A stretch of DNA of 38,577 nt from Pseudomonadota bacterium (GTDB lineage: Bacteria; Pseudomonadota; Gammaproteobacteria; Steroidobacterales; Steroidobacteraceae). This document shows, piece by piece, positions 34,914 to 38,577 of this stretch (the stretch's first letter is position 1; each line of letters starts with the position of its first letter). Both the position numbers and the translations under genes were made by a program. The DNA lies in assembly GCA_021792555.1 (NCBI GenBank), contig JAJYUL010000034.1, positions 1-38,577 on the forward strand, read 5' to 3'. The notes beneath the pieces were generated by a model that was not told where the DNA came from, did not search any database, and saw only the letters and a list, made by a program, of their open reading frames with translations.

Positions 34914-36119
34914 GTGACCGTAACCGTTTCGCGGCGCGTGCAGCGCGTCAAGCCCTCGCCCACGCTCAACGTCTCCGCTCGTGCGGCGCGTCTGCGGGCC
35001 GAGGGCAAGGATGTGATCAGTCTCGGCGCCGGTGAACCGGATTTCGACACGCCGGAGCACATCGCCCAGGGGGGAATCGAGGCGATCCAGAAAGGGCTCA
35101 CCCGCTACACGCACGTGGAGGGCACCAACGAGCTGAAGGATGCCATCATCGCGAAATTTGCGCGCGACAACGGCATCCAGTACGAGCGCGCGCAGATCCT
35201 GGTCACCTCCGGCGCCAAGCAGGCCATTTACAACCTGTGCATGGCGGTGCTCGACAAGGACGACGAGGTCATCATTCCCGCACCCTACTGGGTATCCTAT
35301 CCCGACATGGTGCTGCTCGCCGACGGCCAGCCGGTCATCCTCACCGCCGGCGCCGCCCAGGGCTACAAGATCACGCCGCGGCAGCTCGCGGCGGCCATCA
35401 CGCCGAAGACGCGCCTGGTGCTGCTGAACAGTCCGTGCAATCCAAGCGGCGCGGCCTACACGCGCGCGGAGCTGCGCGCCCTCGGCGAGGTGCTGATCGA
35501 TCAGCCGCGCATTGTCATCGGCACCGATGACATGTACGAGAAGATCTACTGGGGCGCGGAGCCGTTCTGCAGCCTGCTTACCGCGGTGCCCGAACTCTAC
35601 GGCCGCACGGTGACCATCAATGGCGTGTCGAAGTCCTACGCCATGACGGGCTGGCGCATCGGTTACTGCGGCGCGCCGAAGGAGCTGGTCTCGGCGATGG
35701 CCACCATCCAGGGCCAGTCGACCTCGAACGCCTCCAGTGTCTCGCAGCACGCCGCCGCGGTTGCGCTGATGGGCGATCAGAGCTGCGTGGCGCGCATGAA
35801 CGAGGCGTTCAAGGCCCGGCACGACTACGTGGTGGGCGCGCTCAACGAGCTGCCCGGCGTCAGCTGCCTGCCGGGCGCCGGCACGTTCTATGCGTTCGCC
35901 GACGTCTCACAGGCCATGGCGGCGATCGGCTGCGCTTCCGACACGGACTTCGCCGAAGTGCTGCTCACCGAGGGGGAGGTCGCGGTGGTGCCGGGCTCGG
36001 CCTTCGGGGCTCCGGGGCACATCCGGCTGTCCTTCGCCTGCAGTCTCGAGACGCTGAAGAAGGCCATGGAGCGCATCGCCGGGGTGCTCGCCAAGGGGAG
36101 CGCCGCCCGCGGCGGGTGA
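34914..36119 (+). CDS. Aspartate/aromatic aminotransferase, class I (AspC/AatA type)
   Basis: A 401-residue PLP-dependent transaminase, subgroup I-gamma type, converting aspartate and 2-oxoglutarate to oxaloacetate and glutamate. Motifs are LGAGEPDFDTPEHI, YTHVEGTNELKDAI, NSPCNPSGAAY and the PLP lysine K240 in SKSYAMTGWRIGY. The C-terminal RLSFACSLE contains the Arg that binds the substrate carboxylate. GTG 34914 is chosen over the TTG at 34887 because AGGAA lies at the right distance and relatives begin at this point. It is divergent from uvrB; the DUF2784 gene follows four bases after its stop. The exact amino acid preference is not certain. Confidence 0.95.
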   Translation: MTVTVSRRVQRVKPSPTLNVSARAARLRAEGKDVISLGAGEPDFDTPEHIAQGGIEAIQKGLTRYTHVEGTNELKDAIIAKFARDNGIQYERAQILVTSGAKQAIYNLCMAVLDKDDEVIIPAPYWVSYPDMVLLADGQPVILTAGAAQGYKITPRQLAAAITPKTRLVLLNSPCNPSGAAYTRAELRALGEVLIDQPRIVIGTDDMYEKIYWGAEPFCSLLTAVPELYGRTVTINGVSKSYAMTGWRIGYCGAPKELVSAMATIQGQSTSNASSVSQHAAAVALMGDQSCVARMNEAFKARHDYVVGALNELPGVSCLPGAGTFYAFADVSQAMAAIGCASDTDFAEVLLTEGEVAVVPGSAFGAPGHIRLSFACSLETLKKAMERIAGVLAKGSAARGG

Positions 36120-36123
36120 GGCG

Positions 36124-36519
36124 ATGCTCTGGCGGGCGCTGGCGGATGGGCTGGTCGTCCTGCATCTGGCCTTCGTCGCGTTCGTCATCTTCGGCGGCTT
36201 TCTCGCCTGGCGCTGGCCGCGGGCGCTGTTGGCCCATCTTCCGGCGCTCGGCTGGGGCGTGTGGGTCGAAGTCTCGGGGCAGATCTGCCCGCTGACCGAC
36301 CTCGAGAAGCACCTGCGCCACCTTGCCGGCGAAGCCGGCTATCATGGCGGCTTCCTGCACCACTACGTGCTGCCCATCCTCTACCCGCCCGGGCTCACCC
36401 GATCGGATCAGTGGGTTCTGGCAGCCGCCCTGCTCGCCGTCAATGCGCTCGCCTACGGGCGGCTGCTGGCGCGGCGCACGGCGCGAGGGAGCGGTGGGGG
36501 TTCATCGGGGAGCCGCTGA
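36124..36519 (+). CDS. DUF2784 membrane protein
   Basis: A 131-residue inner-membrane protein of the DUF2784 family. Three or four hydrophobic helices are seen (LVVLHLAFVAFVIFGGFLAW at residues 10-29, then around WGVWVEVSG, YVLPILYPPG and WVLAAALLAVNALAYG). The signature segments ICPLTDLEKHLR and YHGGFLHHYVLPILYPPGL are present. It starts four bases after the aminotransferase stop, so the two are probably co-transcribed. Function is unknown. Confidence 0.92.
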   Translation: MLWRALADGLVVLHLAFVAFVIFGGFLAWRWPRALLAHLPALGWGVWVEVSGQICPLTDLEKHLRHLAGEAGYHGGFLHHYVLPILYPPGLTRSDQWVLAAALLAVNALAYGRLLARRTARGSGGGSSGSR

Positions 36520-36655
36520 TGGACCGCAGCGCCCCACCGCCGCGCCCGAGGCGCGGGCAGGATGCCCGGGAGAGAATTTATTGCTGCGGATTCCTTGACG
36601 AGCGCGGGGTGTGCACCGCAGAATTCGCGGCCTTTCGCGGATCCCGCGAGCCGGT

Positions 36656-36731
36656 TCCCCGGTAGCTCAGTCGGTAGAGCGTCGGACTGTTAATCCGTTG
36701 GTCGTTGGTTCGAGTCCAACCCGGGGAGCCA
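36656..36731 (+). tRNA. tRNA-Asn (GTT)
   Basis: A 76-base cloverleaf with encoded CCA. The acceptor stem is TCCCCGG/CCGGGGA, the D-arm GCTC...GAGC, and the anticodon loop CTGTTAA gives anticodon GTT. The T-arm is GTTGG-TTCGAGT-CCAAC. Tandem 11-bp repeats start 44 bases after its 3' end and resemble integrase arm sites. Confidence 0.96.
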
Positions 36732-37220
36732 ATAAATCAAAGACTTACGAGTCATTCTTCCGGCTCCACCACGCCGCTTGTTTCCCGCTTGTTTCCCGCA
36801 TCGACGAGCCCGGCGAGCTCAGTCATCCTGTCGGCGCCGCCATGGTGCCAAGGGTTCATGGCTGATATCTTCACGTACGGTTCGGTAATGCTCTTCCTGA
36901 GACATTGGGTTCGCACCCACCCAGTGGGGACGCGCCGCGCACATGAGCTAGCTCAAATGCTTCCGTCGCCGTTTCAGGCTCGAAGGCAGGGAATACCACC
37001 GCGTTACCTCCCCGTCGCTTGACTTCGGTTTTCTGCGCTCCCCTCGAGCATATCCCACCGGCGCGTTCTGTCAGGGAAGATAACTCGAACGCGGTTCGGA
37101 AAGACCTCTCATATGTAATCGGTCCAAGCCGCAGGAGCTGTGGGCTGCGTCACGCAGAGATTTTATCTCGTGCCGATACCTCGAGTAGAGCCATGACCCA
37201 ACTCCTGAGGCGGCTGAAGC
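36732..37220. other. Gene-poor stretch after tRNA-Asn
   Basis: No protein gene is convincing; open frames running out of the tRNA are by-products. The main structure is a tandem 11-bp repeat at 36775-36796. Composition appears less GC-rich than to the left. This looks like the junction of an acquired segment. Confidence 0.45.
36775..36796 (+). repeat. Two tandem copies of CGCTTGTTTCC
   Basis: The 11-bp unit occurs at 36775-36785 and 36786-36796 without a mismatch and is followed by CGC of a third. One-turn spacing beside a tRNA 3' end resembles integrase arm-type sites. No second copy of the tRNA-Asn end is visible in the window. Confidence 0.5.
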
Positions 37221-37613
37221 ATGAATAACGCGAAGATACGCATAATCCTCCGTATAGCAATGTACGCCGCCATTCCGATAATTTGCGCAGTCTGGGGGGT
37301 GCGCTCGATGCTTGAAGGCAAGGGCCCGGGCGGCCTCCTAGGCACCCTGTGGACCGCGGGGATCATGGTCTGGCTGTGGCGTACGCACGAAAAGCTCTAC
37401 GCCACAAAGAAGCTCGGGAAAGAGCGCAATTTCGACTGGTACCGCGCCACCTACTCATCGCACTTTCACAACGGCCGGGTAACCTGTCACAAGTGCGGGG
37501 GCGACCGGATCCACTCCCGATCGCTACTGCGCCACACGTTCACGCGAGAGCACTTCTGCACGCAGTGCGGAGAAACCCTGTATTACTCGCCGGAGGCCTC
37601 GCCTACAGTCTGA
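37221..37613 (+). CDS. Small membrane protein with C-terminal zinc ribbon, hypothetical
   Basis: A 130-residue protein of unknown family. Residues 6-28 and about 38-53 are hydrophobic (IILRIAMYAAIPIICAVWGV, then LLGTLWTAGIMVWLWR), predicting a membrane hairpin. The C-terminal part has C-x2-C (CHKC) and, 28 residues on, C-x2-C (CTQC), a likely zinc ribbon on the cytoplasmic side. The ATG at 37221 has only a loose purine stretch upstream. Membrane-anchored zinc ribbons occur in proteins that recruit or sense partners, but no role can be given. It stands alone in the segment beyond tRNA-Asn. Confidence 0.65.
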   Translation: MNNAKIRIILRIAMYAAIPIICAVWGVRSMLEGKGPGGLLGTLWTAGIMVWLWRTHEKLYATKKLGKERNFDWYRATYSSHFHNGRVTCHKCGGDRIHSRSLLRHTFTREHFCTQCGETLYYSPEASPTV

Positions 37614-37679
37614 ACGCGCCGCCCTCAAAGCGCTGCTGCGCGCAACGCCTCACCCGCGAGCCAATCGGCACGCTCGTTC

Positions 37680-37913
37680 TCACCCCAAAACCTGCTGCGT
37701 AATGAGACTATTCCGGATCGAGACTGCGCCGAGGCGAAGCCGAGTTGTTGCGTCTCTGAGATTAGCTCGCATTTCCGGAATATCCTCCGCCACGATGGCC
37801 GCGACTTCATTCGGCTCGCCGTAGGTGTTGATGTAGTCGTCCGCTGATGCCATACACATCCCGAACGCATACGCATTCTGAGCAGGAGAAGATTCGCGTG
37901 ACGACCAGTTCAC
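37680..37913 (-). CDS. Hypothetical protein (77 aa)
   Basis: Not recognised. The frame reads as a plausible small acidic protein (FGMCMASADDYINTYGEPNE, then VAAIVAEDIPEMRANL) with helix-forming stretches, and its codon use is not strongly GC-biased. The start is a GTG with a weak ribosome binding site; ATG codons at residues 19 and 21 are alternatives. It could be the end of a longer decayed gene. It lies between the zinc-ribbon gene and the ArsR-type regulator. Confidence 0.38.
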   Translation of the reverse strand: MNWSSRESSPAQNAYAFGMCMASADDYINTYGEPNEVAAIVAEDIPEMRANLRDATTRLRLGAVSIRNSLITQQVLG

Positions 37914-37946
37914 GCTCGGACTTTCGTTCCACTGTCGTGTGGCTAT

Positions 37947-38336
37947 TCATTGGGGGCAGCCGCCCTCTCTCTTGTTGTGTCCATCGGCCTTCTCCTTGCG
38001 ATTCAAGTCCTCGACAATTCCGTCCAGCTCATCGAAGCGCGCCGCCCAGAGGCGGCGGTACTCATCGATCCATGCCGCCTCTTCTTCCAGTCGGCGCAGG
38101 CCGAGCTTGCAGGTCCGAACGCGCCCGACCTTCGCGGTGGTGACGAGCCCCGCGCGCTCCAAGACGCCGACATGCTTCTTCATGCCCGTGAGGGTCATGC
38201 GGAACTTCTCGGCAAGATCCGTGATTGAAGCGTCGGCACGCCCGAGCTGCTCCAGAATGCCGCGGCGGGTGGCGTCCGAGAGCGCGGCGAACGAGGCATC
38301 GACTCCAGCCCGACTATACTGAACCATATGGTTCAT
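37947..38336 (-). CDS. ArsR-family transcriptional regulator (SdpR-like)
   Basis: A 129-residue winged-helix repressor. The opening ALSDATRRGILEQLG and the recognition helix region (ITDLAEKFRMTLTGMKKHVGVLERAGLVTTAKVGRVRTCKL) are typical of the ArsR branch that usually accompanies an AHSA1/SRPBCC-domain gene; the tail LNRKEKADG is also typical. Metal-binding cysteines of true ArsR/SmtB sensors are absent. No SRPBCC partner follows on the minus strand, so it appears orphaned. Start may be ATG 38336 or ATG 38327 (MVQYSRAG), the latter matching many relatives. A perfect palindrome at 38321-38334 overlaps the start and is the likely operator. Confidence 0.92.
   Translation of the reverse strand: MNHMVQYSRAGVDASFAALSDATRRGILEQLGRADASITDLAEKFRMTLTGMKKHVGVLERAGLVTTAKVGRVRTCKLGLRRLEEEAAWIDEYRRLWAARFDELDGIVEDLNRKEKADGHNKREGGCPQ
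38321..38334. promoter_or_regulatory. Palindrome at the ArsR-type gene start, likely operator
   Basis: GAACCATATGGTTC is a perfect 14-bp inverted repeat covering both possible start codons. Similar AACCATATGGTT sites accompany ArsR-AHSA1 operons as far as I recall, suggesting autoregulation. Confidence 0.6.
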
Positions 38337-38577
38337 GTTTTTCCACAGACCTGCACGGCCCCCAACGGGGAACGAGCGCGCACCTCTGAGCGCCCGTTCC
38401 AGCTCGCTTCGGCGCCATGCCCGGGATGGGCGGCGCTCGTAGGCGGGGTTTAGCCCGCACTATTCATGAACGAAGCGAAATTGCAGCGGACCGGTGCCAC
38501 TGAAGTCGTCGGCGGGGCTGGATCGACGAGGTAGGGATTGCACGAGGTTCCGCGGAAACGTTTTATGTGCATAGCAG

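Noticed and set aside
36519-36665. A 48-aa frame (MDRSAPPP...) overlapping the DUF2784 stop
   Set aside because: It ends inside tRNA-Asn and lacks a ribosome binding site; kept out as unlikely to be a gene.
36705-37022. Open frame emerging from tRNA-Asn
   Set aside because: Frames that run out of a tRNA gene are common by-products; the product has no recognisable sequence.
38443-38458. GCGGG-GTTTAG-CCCGC hairpin resembling a REP element
   Set aside because: Only one copy is visible in the window, so repetition cannot be shown.

Overview
The window reads as chromosomal DNA of a GC-rich gammaproteobacterium. The main anchor is the minus-strand block tRNA-Val, thrS, infC, rpmI, rplT, pheS, pheT, ihfA, merR-like gene, tRNA-Pro (32.7 down to 25.1 kb). 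This order is the one known from pseudomonads and relatives. The TonB-dependent receptor, the PagL-like outer-membrane proteins and the MASE1 sensor kinase also fit a free-living Gram-negative, perhaps of the Xanthomonadales/Nevskiales type. The lineage is inference, not proof.

Layout. 0.3-5.1 kb: envelope and secreted proteins (TonB-dependent receptor, PagL-like lipid A deacylase, HAF-repeat protein). 5.4-10.5 kb: a signalling cluster with a REC-EAL c-di-GMP phosphodiesterase, a MASE1-PAS-HisKA_3 histidine kinase, and a 5'-truncated, twice frameshifted second copy of that kinase. 10.7-15.4 kb: a 35-aa basic protein, a DHA2 drug-efflux transporter, a recent IS4-family insertion with perfect ends and target duplication, a second PagL-like paralogue, and a short DUF1648 membrane protein. 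16.0-23.0 kb: separate metabolic genes (POT peptide transporter, secreted HNH-fold protein, dienelactone hydrolase with an MHS-type transporter, secreted serine hydrolase). 23.16-25.18 kb: a 2-kb element bounded by a 46-bp duplication of the tRNA-Pro 3' part, carrying a HigBA-type toxin-antitoxin pair and two orphan genes but no integrase. 25.1-32.7 kb: the translation operon. 32.8-36.7 kb: uvrB, divergent from an aspartate aminotransferase plus a DUF2784 gene, then tRNA-Asn. 36.7-38.6 kb: a gene-poor, probably acquired segment next to tRNA-Asn with a zinc-ribbon membrane protein and an ArsR-type regulator.

How genes work together. The translation operon shows classic autocontrol architecture. 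infC appears to start at a non-canonical ATA codon three bases after the thrS stop. The infC-rpmI gap can form mutually exclusive GC hairpins where L20 control would be expected. The thrS leader has two hairpins between tRNA-Val and the start codon. The toxin-antitoxin pair appears to be transcribed from a promoter whose spacer is a palindromic operator and whose predicted transcript is leaderless. No CRISPR array, rRNA or complete prophage is visible. I found no wholly new multigene system; the best candidates for novelty are the minimal tRNA-Pro element, the paired PagL-like proteins with CxxC motifs, and the decaying kinase duplicate.
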